Source: Nemophila menziesii (lineage: Eukaryota; Streptophyta; Magnoliopsida; Boraginales; Hydrophyllaceae). Taken from it: a stretch of DNA of 64,000 nucleotides. The notes under the pieces are model-generated. The model was given only the letters and a program-made list of their open reading frames with translations, was not told where the DNA came from and ran no database searches. Below are positions 49,471 through 61,296 of the stretch, piece after piece. Position 1 is the first letter of the stretch, and each line of letters begins with the position of its first letter. The stretch covers positions 3,348,001 to 3,412,000 of the forward strand of contig JARWIR010000050.1 in assembly GCA_029959085.1 (NCBI GenBank). Reading direction: 5' to 3'. Position numbers and translations under genes: made by a program.

Positions 49471-50723
49471 ATGGCCAGAACGTTTAACTCAAATCGAGTC
49501 AATAAAGTAGCCAATGTTTCTGCTAAACCTAATAACAACCCGAATCAAAAATCTAAAACCAAATACAGAGATATCACTAAAGCAATGTTATCGCTGAGTC
49601 CAAATCTTCTAAATACTCCAGAGTCGTATAAGGAGATGAAGGAAATAGCGAATCGGAAGTCGTTTCAGAAAAGGTAATCTTAAAAGAAGTAGAAAATGTT
49701 GCTATAAGTACAGATCGTGTTGAATCAGGTGAAGAACAAGGTGTACCAGCTAAAAAAAGTGTATCGTGGTCAAATCTGTTCAGTAAGTGCGCGAGTGAAT
49801 CGACGAAGCTTGAATATCATCCTCCATCGATGCTAAAGGGTAAGAAATTAATTAAACCGCCTCAAGATGTGTTAGATGAGGGAGCTGAGCAGTGGAATAA
49901 CAGTCTAGTAGGGCAATTTCTTGATAATCCTCCACCGTTCTTCGCTATTGCAAATTTTGTGAAATTTCAGTGGGGAAAATTAGGGAAGATAGACATTAAA
50001 TCAAGTTCCAAAGGTAATGTGATTTTTAAGTTCGAGAATTCTCAATATTACAACAAGGCGCTTGAACAAATATGGAATATAAATGGCAAACCTCTGCTAC
50101 TAAGTCCATGGAAGCCAAGAATGCAATTTGATAAGATAGATGTGTCGAAGATTCTGATATGGGTAAAGTTAATCAATGTACCGATGGATTTGTGGACACA
50201 AAAAGGGTTAGGATATGTTGCTAGTGGAATTGGAGTGCCTTTGCAAATGGATTCCATTACAGAATCAAAAACTAGGCTCGGATGTGCAAGAGTTTGTGTT
50301 GAAGTTGACACAAAGGAAGAATTACCTGAAGAGCTCTTGGTTGATACAGGATTAGAGGAAATACAAGCTGTTAAGGTAGAATATGAATGGAGACCTATTA
50401 TCTGCACCAAATGTAATAGGTTTGGACATGTTGATAGTAAATGTAACAACATTCAAAAAGTGTGGAAGCCTAAACAGAGTGTATCACTAAATGTAAATGA
50501 AAGTAATGTTGATAAAGGAAAGAACATTGTTGATGAATGGGATATAGTCAGAAGTAATAGGAAAAACACAAGTAACAGTAAAGATAAGGGTGAATCTAGT
50601 TCTATAGCTGTTACTAATCAGTTTGAAAGGATACAGGAAGAAGGGGTGATTGATCATGATGTCATTGAGTTCATTAATAATCACAATGGGGGTGAAGAAA
50701 TAACCAGGCCTCCAAATATATGA
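49471..50723 (+). pseudogene. LINE-2 ORF1: DUF4283 / CCHC protein, one frameshift
   Basis: The start is ATG 49471 (MARTFNSNRV), downstream of a T-rich leader. The first 68 codons end at 49677. The main part continues in another frame from about 49700 (ORF 49830-50723), so there is one net frameshift. DUF4283 features are WNNSLVGQFLDNPPPF, VWIKFENSQ-like text and WKPRMQFDK. A knuckle CTKCNRFGHVDSKC is near 50404-50445. The stop TGA overlaps the ATG of ORF2. It binds the element RNA. Confidence 0.87.
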
Positions 50724-53700
50724 ATTGTGTTTCTTGGAATGTAAGGGGGTTTAATAATGTAATAAGGCAGTTAGATGTCAAAGACTTTATTATTGAGAAT
50801 AAGATCAGAATTATTGGTTTGCTTGAAACTAAAGTTAGAGCACACAAATATTCTGAGATAATAAGTAAGTATTTCTCTCATATGGAAATGCTTCATAACT
50901 ACAATAATGATCCTAGTGGTAGAATATGGTTACTTTGGGATAGTAGATATGTGGAAATAGATTTAATTCAACAGTCTTCTCAAGCTATTCTTGTTAGAGT
51001 GATAATTTCTCATAGTAAGGAAATAATATATATGGCAATGGTATATGAGAGTAATGATAGTGGTGATAGAAAGGAGTTGTGGAAATATATGGAAATTTGG
51101 AGCAAAAAATATGATAAAGAAAGATTATGTGTGATGGGGGATTTTAATGAAATTCTAAAGGTTAAGGAAAGACTAAATTGTACTGTTCTTGATAAAGGGG
51201 CATTAGCATTCAATGAATGCATTGATGATGCTGGTTTGTTAGAACATGGTTATGGAGGACAGTTTTATACTTGGACAAATAAGAGTGATGTTAATAATAT
51301 AAGAGCCAGTAAAATAGACAGGGTTTTTGTCAATACAAGGTGGTTAAATTCAACTGATTCAACTGTAATGGTTCACAATCCTCCCACCTCTGATCATTTC
51401 CCTTTAAAGTTAGTTTTGAACACAAAGAAGAGAATTATAGCTAGTCAGTTCAGGTTTTTTGATGCTTGGACTACACATGAAAAGTTTATTCATACAATTA
51501 AACAGGCCTGGAGCTTAAAAGTTGAAGGGAATTATATGTTTACATTGTGTAAAAGGCAGAAACAAACAAAATAAGCCTTAAAGAAGTTTAATAACATGTA
51601 TTTTAGGAGAAATTCTTCTAATATAGAGATGATTAAGACTCAACTTAATATAGTGCAAATGAAAATCATGAGTGGGAATTTTGATGCTATTAATATTAAT
51701 GAAGAAAAGATTTTAAGTGCAGAACTGGAAGAAGCCATGATTGTTCAACACAGAGTTCTCAGACAAAAAGCCAGAGTTATGTTTAATAATGAAATGGATA
51801 GTAACTCAGCTTATTATCACAAAATCATCAAAGGAAGGATAGCTAGAAATAATGTTACCCTTCTAATTACAGAGCAAGGTATGAGTATTGAAGATCCTAT
51901 ACTTATCAAAGAATAATTTGTCAAGTTTTATACTAATTTGCTTGGTACTAAAGATGATAAAGAGGAAATATGCTCAAGTAATGTTCTGAGAATCCTTCTG
52001 GGTAAACAATTAAGCGAGGAACAAAGTGAAGATTTAATAGCTCCTATTACTGACAAAGAGGTAAAATAAGCTCTCTTCTCAATTAACTCCAAGAAGAGCC
52101 CGGGCCCAGATGGTTTAAATTCTACTTTTTATAAGGAGGCTTGGGAGATAGTTGGTGAAGATTTCACTAAAGCAATCAAACAAACTTTTGATAATTGTAA
52201 AATCCTCAAGCAAGTTAATGCGACAAACATTGTTTTAATACCAAAGGAGAAAAAGCCTACTAGTGTCAAAAAATTTCGGCCTATATCATGTACAAACACT
52301 ATATATAAGACACTTTCTAAGATCATGAGCAAGAGCTTAAAAAAGATAATGAGTTCTATTATCTCTCTAAATCAAGCCGCGTATATAGAAGGAAGGTATG
52401 TTGGTGACAATATATTAGTGGCACAAGATATTTTGTTGGGTTATGATAAAAAGAGTAATATTTCCAATTTCACTATCAACTTGGACCTCCAAAAGGCCTA
52501 TGATAGTGTAAATTGGTTGTTTTTAATTAACATTTTGAAAGCTCTTAATATCCCGGAAAAGTTTATTAAATGGATAAAAATGTGCGTGTGTACCCCTACT
52601 TATTCAATATGCGTAAATGGTGAAGCATGTGGGTTCTTTGAGGGGAAGAGAGAGTTAAGACAGGGTGACCCTCTCTCACCCTATCTTTTTGCTTTGTGTA
52701 TGGAGGTGTTTACATGTTTGTTTACGCATTTGGCATATAAAAGGGAATTTAATTATCATAAAAAATGTGAGGTAATGAAGCTTAATCACATGATTTTCGC
52801 AGATGACCTACTTGTGTTCTTCAAAGCAAACTTAAACTCTGCAAGAGTTGTTAAAGAGGGACTTAAATTTTTTTCAAGGCTCTCAGGTTTACAAATAAAC
52901 TATCAGAAAAGTGAAGTTTATGTTAGTGGGAATAATGTTAATATTGAAAACAAGATTTCCGAGATCCTAAATATTAAGATTGGCAAATTGACAGTCAGAT
53001 ATTTAGGGGTCCCACTTCATTCAAAGAAGTTAAGTGTTGAGGAGGGTAATAAGCTGGTCAATAAAATACTTAATGCTATAAATCAGTGGTCCTCCAAGTT
53101 ATTATCTTATTCAGGTAGAGTGGAACTTATAAGGAGTATTATTATAAGTAAAATTCTTTACTGGTGTAGAGTTTTTTTACTGCCCAAGCAAGTTATATAT
53201 AAATTGAACAGGCTTATGAGCAGCTTTCTTTGGAAAGGCAATACTGAAGGTGCACAAGGAGCTAAGATATCATGGGAGAAGGTGTGTATGAGTAAAGAAA
53301 GAGGAGGCTTAGGTATTCCTAATTTGGAGAATCTTAATTTGGTTTGTCTCCTTTTTACCTTCTGGAGGATGTATTCGCAAAAGAACAACTTGTGGAGTAT
53401 GTGGGTTAAACATAATATACTTAAAGGGAAGTGTGTATGGAGTATGGAAGAGAAGCAAAGTCATACCTGGATCTGGAAGAAATTAATGAAGGTCAGGAGC
53501 TTAGCATATGATTTCATTACTCACACTGTGTATAATGGAAAAACCACTTATTTTATATGGGATAAATGGCTTAAGGGACAAAATATTCAACAAATTCTGG
53601 GAATTGAGCTAGCTAAAGACAATTTGAATAGTCACAAAACAGTTGATACATTCTATGGAAAAGAGAGGTGGAGATTACCACCATGTGTGGGCAAGATACT

Positions 53701-54325
53701 ACCTTATTTAGATGATGTTAAACTGGTAAATAAAGAAGATAAGAAGGCTTGGAGTGAATCTAGCAAGAAGGGTTTTTCCTTCAGAAAAACCTTTATTAAA
53801 CTCTCTAATATGTCAGACATAACAATTGTCAACTGGTATGAGCTGATCTGGTCTAAGGCTAACATTCCGAGGTGTGTTTTTATATCTTGGCTAGCTATTC
53901 AAAATAGGCTAAGTACAAAACTGAGGATGCTGGAATGAGGTGTTCAAGTTGACCCTCTTTGTGGTTTGTGTAAAGCTACAAGAGAAGATAATGAACATAT
54001 TTTCTTCCTATGTTCATTCTCAAAGAGAATTCTACAGAAATTGTTAATTATATGTGAAATTGGGTGGATGCCGAGAGATTTTGAGGATTTAAATGATAAA
54101 TTCCTCAGTTTACCAGGTAAAGAGATGAAATTGCTTGTGAGCTTATTGATCACTTCATATATTTATATGGTGTGGAAGCAAAGAAATGAAATTGAGCATG
54201 GAGGGGTTTTATTGAATGAAGTACAAGTAAGTGGAAGAATCTGTGATATGATCAAAATGAAGATAAAAGATAAAAGGTTTAAAGATTCGAATGTTATTAG
54301 AATAGCTGAGAAGTTAGTTAAATGA
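50720..54325 (+). pseudogene. LINE-2 ORF2: endonuclease, reverse transcriptase, zf-RVT
   Basis: One reading frame covers 50720-54325, with only four internal stops: TAA 51572, TAA 51914, TAA 52067 and TGA 53936. Endonuclease: MNCVSWNVRGFNN, LLETKV, MGDFNEIL, TSDHFPLKL. RT: KKSPGPDGLNSTFY near 52092, FRPISC near 52276, LDLQKAYDSV near 52483, RQGDPLSPYLF near 52659, and catalytic FADDLLVF near 52797. zf-RVT: CGLC...HIFFLC near 53958-54015. No RNase H follows. Each stop is one transition from Gln or Trp, and the zf-RVT stop replaces a usual Trp. Confidence 0.9.
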
Positions 54326-54553
54326 GCTTGTATTTGAAACATTCTAGTAGCCCAATAGCTTTGTAATAGGTGGTAGTTAATGGGCCGAGTAGCTAAGGTT
54401 TTTAATTGATTTGTAATGTTTTAATTTTTGAAAGTTTATTAACGGGCTTACAAGGTATATTTCCCATGCTTTGGCCTATGCTTGTAAGACCTTATTTGTA
54501 ATGTTTTTTGGAGTTGATTTATAATGAAAAGGTTTGATTTGTTGATAAAAAAA

Positions 54554-54571
54554 AGAGTTCAATTAGGAAAA
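54554..54571. repeat. Target-site duplication of LINE-2, right copy
   Basis: Identical to 49149-49166. LTR sequence of element D resumes here. Confidence 0.92.
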
Positions 54572-55789
54572 GGAAAAGCTGCCTTAAATATGAATTTATG
54601 CAATTACGCCTAAAGAAGTGGTGATAACTCCAAAACCGAGCCGATTTTGGAAGATTCCTATCATAGGGACGTAGATAATTATGTGAGGATTCTTTTGGTA
54701 TATTGTGGAGCAAAAACCGACCAATAACGAAGAAGATATGCTCAAAACAGTTCAACAGTAATTATCTTTATTTCCATACAAACTTGAGTTGGGCTTGGAG
54801 TCCATTACTTAACCTCTCCTTCAAGAAACCAATTAGGTCAACCTATACACTATAAATACAGCCTCTTAACACTCTTAAATCATCATTGTCCAGACCTTAA
54901 GGCCAAGAGGAAGCTGCAACACAAGGGAAGAAGTCTGGAAGGAGCAGAACACCATATGTCTCCTTCAACCTATGATTCTGTAATTCTTTTCTCTTCTTTT
55001 CTTAGTATGAATTAATTCCATTAGTTTGAGTTTTAGCATATATGTATGAACCCTATTTTTGTTTGACATCTATCTAATTTGGGAATTCTATGTTTTAAAT
55101 CGAATTATTGTTTTTATTCTCTGTTTATGTGTTTGGATTTATATTCTGTGTTCTTGTGGAACCTAGGCCATATAGAATTACCATCTAGTAATTAGGTCAC
55201 CATTGACAACGGTGTTTAATTACATGTTTAGCACATAACGTCTAGTATTCGGTTTAGATCTGACAAATCAACCTAACTAGATAATCACCATGGTTTAGTA
55301 CATGTGACTATTTACCAATTACAGGAACAGTTTGCTTAGGAAGCCTTATTGACACAGGTAAATCCTATTTAAAACTACCTAGCGTAATTGGAACCGATTA
55401 TTGAAATACTACATAATTCACCCTTACATGTTTAGAACGGCAAAACTAGTGGGGATTACATGCTATTTGCTCAAGCTAACTTTCATACTATCTTCTTTTC
55501 TTTTCTGTCTTTTAAATTATTCGTTTAGTTTTCTCTTTATAAAAACAAAATAAAAATCTATTTTTCTTTCTTTCTCTTGCGTATTATCTTTTCTATCTTT
55601 CATATTTGCACTTGATAAGTTGCATAAGTTCTCTCTAACTTTCGTAGTCTCTGAGGAACGAATCTTCTTATCATTAAAACTTGCATACGTCCTGTAATAC
55701 TTGCAGAACCGTGCTAGCTTAGGGTGTTTATTTGTACCTAAATTATATCATCTTTTTATCACACCCTAGACCACACCAAATATACTCGC

Positions 55790-58530
55790 CCAACTCCACG
55801 ATATTTTATTTTTCAACTTTGCATTCCATATGTTTGTTGTGGGGAAATAGATCCCTTTAACACTTGTGATACTAACAAGTCCGGATAATGTAGTAGTCTC
55901 CAAGCTTGATTAGCTAGTAAAGCAAGGTTCATTTTCTGGAAATCCCTAAACCCTATACCACCTTCATTTTTTTACCTGGCAATTATTTTCCAAGCTATCC
56001 AGTGATTCCTTTTTTGTTACCCGAATTCCACCAAAAATTGGCAACAAGGCTACTCAAAGCTTTACAAGTGGATATCGAAAATTCAAAAATTGACATGGCA
56101 TAATTCTGGACTGCTTGTAGAACTGCCTTGATCAAGATTTCTTTCCCCCCGCCCGATTAAAATTTAGCTACCCAACTTGCTGAGTTATTCAATATTTTGT
56201 CTCTTATATACGCTAAATTTTCATTTTTCGATCTTTTTAAAGTTAACGGAATACCCAAGTATTTGCCAAAATCCTTAATATACCTAACATTTAGATTATT
56301 CGCGATCTCTTGTGCCTTCTCTTCCGACATTCCTTTGCTAAACATAATAGATGATTTATTAAAATTGATTTTATGACCCGACGCACTACAATATAGATTA
56401 ACACCCTTGAAAAAGCCTCGAATTCCGTATTATTAATCTCTAGAAAAAAGAGAGCATCGTCGGCAAACAATAAATGAGTAAGCCTTAGAGCTGCTCTAGG
56501 AATTGAAATACCTTTAATGTTACCTTCTCGGCATTCGAAATTAATGAGCCCTATAAGCCCTTCTGTTAGAAAAGAAAACAGAAAAGGAGATAAAGATCAC
56601 CTTGATGGATACCTCTTTCTGGTTTAAATTTTCTAAGTCTCTCCCCATTCACCTTCACTTGATATGACACCGACGAAATGCAGTTATGAATTAAATTAAT
56701 CCATTTTTCAGAACCCAATTTTCTTAAAATCACCATAAAAAAGTCTCATTCCACGTGATCATAAGCTTTAGCCATATCAATTTTAACTGCTCTGTAATGT
56801 TTGTTTGACTTTCTTTTGTTTTTCATAAAAAAAGCAATTTCTTGCGCAATTAAAATATTATCATGTATACTTCTCCCTTTGATAAAAGCCGATTGTGTTG
56901 GTGAAATAATATCGTTCATCATTAGTTGTAATCTAAGTGTCATTATCTTCGCGATGATTTTATATATGAAGTTTATACAAGATATCGGCCTGAAATCCTT
57001 AATAGACTCTTGAAGTTTACCTTTTGAAATGAGCGTGATAATGGTATCGTTGATTTTGTCCAAAGGAGTGTTATTTTCAAAAAATCAACGACAATTCCTT
57101 GAATATCAAATTTAATAATGTCCCAAAACTCCTGATAGAAATTTCTGGGAAGACCATCGGGTCTCGGAGCTTTAGATCCCGACATAACAAAAACTGCCGC
57201 CTTCATTTCCTTTAAATCTGGTGTTTTCACCAATTTATAATTCATTTCTTCATCTATCTTACACGGTGTATGATTTGCGACCTTCTCTATGTTATTGACA
57301 TTACCCCTTTGTAGATGTTACAGAAATACCCTTAAATTAATTCTTTAACTTCTTTTGGGTCATCAACCCACTCTCCACATTAGTATCTTTAAGTTCGTTG
57401 ATCCGATTAATATTGTGCCTCATTGTTGTCTTGGCAAAAAATACTTTGTGTTTTTGTCACCTTTTTTTATCCACATATTGCATGCCCGATCAGCCCAATA
57501 TGCTTCCTCTTGTTTCCATAATTCCTCCATTTCTTCTTTGTTTTTTTTCTCCAACTCTTGGTATTCACTTGTTGGTTCTCCATCTTGCAATTTCTCCAAA
57601 ATACCTCGATATCTGTTTATTAGCTTCCTAGCATTACAAAATTTCTCCCTGCTCCATCCCGAGAGAGCTAGGCAAGTCGCATCTCTTTTATAATAAAGTT
57701 CTCGATATTATCCATATTTCTATAATTATTCCATGTTTGACTAACTACCTCTTTACATTCCATATTTTCCAGCCATCTTGACTCAAACATAAAATATTTG
57801 GTATTGTTTTTACATTTATTAGATCTTTGTAAAATCAGTGGAGAATGATCTGAACATATTGTTGGGAGAACCTTGATAATCGTATCGGGGAAAAGATTAT
57901 ACCAATCTGTAGAGGCCAATCCTCTGTCAAGTCTCTCTTTAATATATTCTGATCCTTCCCTTTTATTAGTCCAAGTAAAAAAACACCTTTTGTTGGTATA
58001 TCAATTAAGCTATTTGAATTAATAAACTCATTGAAATTTAACATTCTTTCAAGATTGGGTTGTGATTTACCTTGCTTCTCCGAAGCTTTGACAATCTCAT
58101 TGAAATCGCCAATGATAAGTGTTGGTTTTTGATTATTACTTACCCAATTTGAGATATTATTAAAAATCTTCCTTCATTTGTTGATATCATTAGGCGTGTG
58201 AATGACAATAGTATACCACGAAATAGCATTTGAATCCATAACATGAGATATAACATAATTCGAACAACATACAACTACTTTGACATTAAGATGGTCCTTC
58301 CAAGCAAGAGTAATGCCACCGGACCTATGAGCTCTTCCACCGGGGTTCACTACAAATTTATTATTAAAAGGACTTAGAAAACTACACGATTTCATATCAT
58401 TTCTCTTGATTTTAGATTCCAAAAGACATAGAAAAGAAATATCAAATTTCGAATTCAGGTACTTTACTAATTTCCTTGTCACGGGTTCCCCCGCTCCCTG
58501 ACAATTACAAACCATAAAATCATCCATCAT
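55790..58530 (-). pseudogene. LINE-3 ORF2 remnant: endonuclease and reverse transcriptase
   Basis: On the minus strand it starts at 58530 (MMDDFMVCNCQGAGEP, the endonuclease start with Cys in place of the usual Trp). It passes ICSDHSPLIL near 57860, KAPRPDGLPRNFYQEFW near 57170, FRPISCINFIYKIIAKIM near 56990, KIDMAKAYDHVEW near 56770, catalytic FADDALFF near 56465, and a post-RT piece KGIYFP...NAKL near 55830. Frames change several times and stops are common, so it is old. The sequence is cut at about 55779, where element D begins. Its 3' part (zf-RVT, tail) is not seen left of D. Confidence 0.85.
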
Positions 58531-59785
58531 TCCCGACCGCTTTCACCCCGGGCTGGCCGTCACCCTTAAGATTGTTTTGAATGAAGGTTTCCTTCACAGG
58601 TGAAGCCTGGGTACTTCCGTCATCCTCCGAATCATCACTTGAAATATCGTCACCCCTAATCGAAAGGGTGAATATATACTGCATTGCTAAGAGAGACTCT
58701 TTCGATTGCGTATGATAACAGCAGAGGATAACACCCATTTGTCCACATTTATCTGATCTCGAGAAGGATATATAATAAGAAATATTTAAGCTCAGCCTTT
58801 TGGGATTTCTCGTATACGACAAGGGATAGAATCTGCAGCTCAATTTCTTTCCTTCTTGATATCTTAAAAGGACCAATATAATGTTAATAAAAGAACTACG
58901 CATACACGCAAGCATGAAAGAGAAAGCTTCTTGGATATATAATAACCAAAACGTGAAGTAATAGATCATCCAAAGTCCATTTAGTCTGTCAATATATGTA
59001 TTTATTTTAACCCAATTAGGAGTAGAAACAGGCTTTGAGGCCTTATAATTAGCCCGATTAAAATTGAAGTCGAGCCCATTAATAGATCTTCGAATGTTTA
59101 AATAATACAATTTTCCAACTAAAAGTCCTGCATTTGAGTTGATATCCAAAATGTATATAGTGGTTAAGAGATAAAAGAAGAACTTATCTGAAACTCTGTG
59201 CTCTATACTGTAGTATAGCGTCAAAGTAAAGAAGAAATTGAAACTAGTAAATTCTCCATTATATACAATAAATAACTTAATCTGCTTCAAATTAATCAAT
59301 TTATAATCAATAATTCCAAAGAACTCTTTTTTGTATAAAAACACCATAATATTAATTGTTCCCCCGCTGATATGCTTCTCTAGCTGTTTTGATCTTCCCT
59401 TTTTGTGTTTGATTGAGTTCCATATATATGAGATTAGCCATTGCATGTTTGAAAATATGATTATAATGTTCAATATCTTGTTATCTCCATCCATAATTCC
59501 ATATAACTTTAACCGCATGACCATAAAACTGGAGGTAGTAGAGAAGTTCGTATATCCCTTACTAATAAGAAGGGCTTTAAGAAGGTAATCGATCCACAAC
59601 GTATCACCCAAATGGCGACTTAAGAGAAAAAACAACCATCCTATGATCCTCATCATGCTTGAAAATGGAACTAATACCCAAGAAGAAAAATGAGGCGAAG
59701 GGAAGAAGAGAAACAACCAAGAAAACCAAATATAAACATAATTTTTACTGAGAAAATTACACAACATGAAAAGGAAAACATGCAC
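58520..59785 (-). CDS. Unrecognised 421-codon hydrophobic ORF next to LINE-3
   Basis: Open from GTG 59785 (first ATG seven codons in) to the stop at 58520, which overlaps the start of LINE-3 ORF2 by 11 bp. Only the last ~60 residues look like an ORF1 tail (acidic SSDDSEDDGS). The rest is rich in Phe, Leu, Ile and Tyr, with several hydrophobic stretches, and has no DUF4283 or CCHC pattern. The long frame is surprising beside a decayed ORF2. It could be a captured exon, a divergent ORF1 or an accidental frame. I assign no function. Confidence 0.35.
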   Translation of the reverse strand: MHVFLFMLCNFLSKNYVYIWFSWLFLFFPSPHFSSWVLVPFSSMMRIIGWLFFLLSRHLGDTLWIDYLLKALLISKGYTNFSTTSSFMVMRLKLYGIMDGDNKILNIIIIFSNMQWLISYIWNSIKHKKGRSKQLEKHISGGTINIMVFLYKKEFFGIIDYKLINLKQIKLFIVYNGEFTSFNFFFTLTLYYSIEHRVSDKFFFYLLTTIYILDINSNAGLLVGKLYYLNIRRSINGLDFNFNRANYKASKPVSTPNWVKINTYIDRLNGLWMIYYFTFWLLYIQEAFSFMLACMRSSFINIILVLLRYQEGKKLSCRFYPLSYTRNPKRLSLNISYYISFSRSDKCGQMGVILCCYHTQSKESLLAMQYIFTLSIRGDDISSDDSEDDGSTQASPVKETFIQNNLKGDGQPGVKAVGNDG

Positions 59786-59908
59786 AAATTAATTGACAAA
59801 GACAATAAGAAAGAAACAGAGAAAGATCATCAAGATGTTAAGGTTTGACTTTAATCTGCATGTTAAGGTTCGAATCCAAAACAACTCTCTCAAATGTATT
59901 AAGAAAAA

Positions 59909-60339
59909 GAGTAAATAGCACTTTTTCCCCCTGCGTTTATACCCGATTGACAGGTTGCCCCCTAACCTTTAAAATGCGACTCGTTCCCCCTTAAGTTTTA
60001 CTTTTGTGCCCCGTTACCCCCTGAGTGCGTTTTCCGTCCATTTTTTCCGTTAAAAGTGACGTGGCATTTCCATGTCAGTTTTTTTTTTAATCCTAATCTT
60101 AATTAATCATTTAATTAATTTAAAGTAAGGGTAAAATAGAAATTTGATAATGCCTTTTAATATTATTAATAAAAATGATAAAATAACACCCCCCACCCCC
60201 CCCTCCCCTTCTTCTTCTTCTTCTTCCCCTTCTTCTTCCCCGACCTGCAACTCCTCTTTTTAAAATAAAAAAAAAATCAAGTATTGGAACCGTTCTTCTT
60301 CCTCTCTCTATGACCACCACCACAGAACCTGTTCTTCTT
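59909..60339 (+). repeat. Pack-MULE left terminal inverted repeat
   Basis: It matches 61297-61726 in reverse complement. It contains C-rich tracts (CCCCCTGCG, GTTACCCCCTGAG) and a (CTT)n stretch near 60205-60235. Confidence 0.93.
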
Positions 60340-60426
60340 CTCTTTATCTAGCTCTTGCAGATTTCTTAAGCTTTCTATCCTATATATATACAAAAGCTTT
60401 CTTTACTTGATTTTTTTCAAATTTCT

Positions 60427-61272
60427 GAACGTTACGATAATGCAACAGGTGAGCTTCGTCAAGTTCATAGAACTATGACTGAAGCTTTTCGTAATCAAGT
60501 ACCTTTTTTACTCTCTGAATATTCTTCTTCAAAATCATCTTCAGATCATGAATATTCTGGAGAATCTGATAATGAAATGAGAAAAAAAAGGTTAAAACAG
60601 CTTCATGAGATGCTTAATTTAATTCCACAAACTTCGAAAAATGTTGTTCATGAGCTTGAAGAAAAGGAAAAAGCTTTACGAGAAGAAGTTTTAAAGTTAT
60701 CGAATGAAAATCATGAGCTTAAACAGAAGGTTAATTTTGTAAATGAAACTGAATCCGAGATTAAAAAGTTAAACGAAGCTCTTTTAGTTACGGAAAGTGA
60801 AAAGGAACGTTTGATCGTTCAATATCATGAGTCTGATTTAGAAACAAAGCTTAATTATGCAAACGAACATTCGATTAAACTAAACGAGAAAACAATCGAA
60901 TCTAAAGGTGAAGTTTGTATATTAAAGGAGAAACTTAATAAATTCGAGATTGAAAAAGAAGATATGATGATTAAACACAAAGAGAGTTTAAAAAAGCTTT
61001 CGTATTTCGAATCTATGGTGGATCAAGCTGAAGAGAATTCAAAAGAGCTTAATAATCGAGTACACGAAGCTGAAAATGAGATTTGAAATTTAAAACTCGA
61101 GATTTCGAAATTAGAGTTTGAGAAAAACGAAGAGTTAAATAAAATATCTGAGTTGGAGAATAAGCTTTTAATAGCTATGGAGAAAGCTAAGTTTTGTAAA
61201 GAACAAGCTGATTTAGCAGAAGATGAAGTAATGAAACTAAAGAAAGCTTTTGATAAAGTTAAGAAATCTTAA
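60427..61272 (+). pseudogene. Captured fragment of a NET1-type (NETWORKED, actin-binding) gene
   Basis: The frame from 60427 reads ERYDNATGELRQVHRTM, then TEAFRNQVPF. This is the end of the NAB actin-binding domain of plant NET proteins. A Ser-rich linker (SSSKSSSDHEYSGES) and a long Glu/Lys/Leu coiled coil follow, to a TAA at 61270. One TGA at 61084 (codon 220) breaks the frame, but coiled-coil coding continues after it (NLKLEISKLEFEK). An ATG at 60475 could start a 203-residue product. The rest of the NAB domain is missing. Upstream, 60370-60426 does not match NAB and may be intron. NET proteins link actin to membranes. The fragment was probably copied by the surrounding MULE. Confidence 0.85.
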
Positions 61273-61296
61273 GAAATTTGATTTTATATATAGGAT

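Larger units (their letters stand above)
49167..54553 (+). mobile_element. LINE-2: L1-type non-LTR retrotransposon without RNase H
   Basis: A 5.4-kb element with an 18-bp target duplication, a ~300-bp T-rich 5'UTR, ORF1 and ORF2 overlapping by ATGA, and a 3' end TTGATAAAAAAAA. It is much better preserved than LINE-1 and LINE-3. It sits in the 3' LTR of element D and is therefore younger than D. Confidence 0.93.
44590..55778 (+). mobile_element. Element D: Athila derivative without pol, 5' LTR truncated, 3' LTR split by LINE-2
   Basis: Only the last ~280 bp of the 5' LTR remain (44590-44869). The PBS (44876-44894), gag remnants, a palindrome-rich array, a minisatellite, the 3' structured region, PPT and a 3' LTR (48881-55778) follow. 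Protease (apart from traces), RT, RNase H and integrase are absent. The text passes from a gag-tail sequence at about 46130 straight to the post-pol region at 46210. The 3' LTR is about 1.5 kb after removal of LINE-2. The right flank enters LINE-3. Confidence 0.85.
48881..55778 (+). repeat. Element D 3' LTR, interrupted by LINE-2
   Basis: It starts TGATGTCTCC and ends CACACCA. LINE-2 and its duplication split it at 49149-54571. A TATAAATA box is at 54851-54858. The last ~280 bp match the truncated 5' LTR at 44590-44869 closely. Confidence 0.88.
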
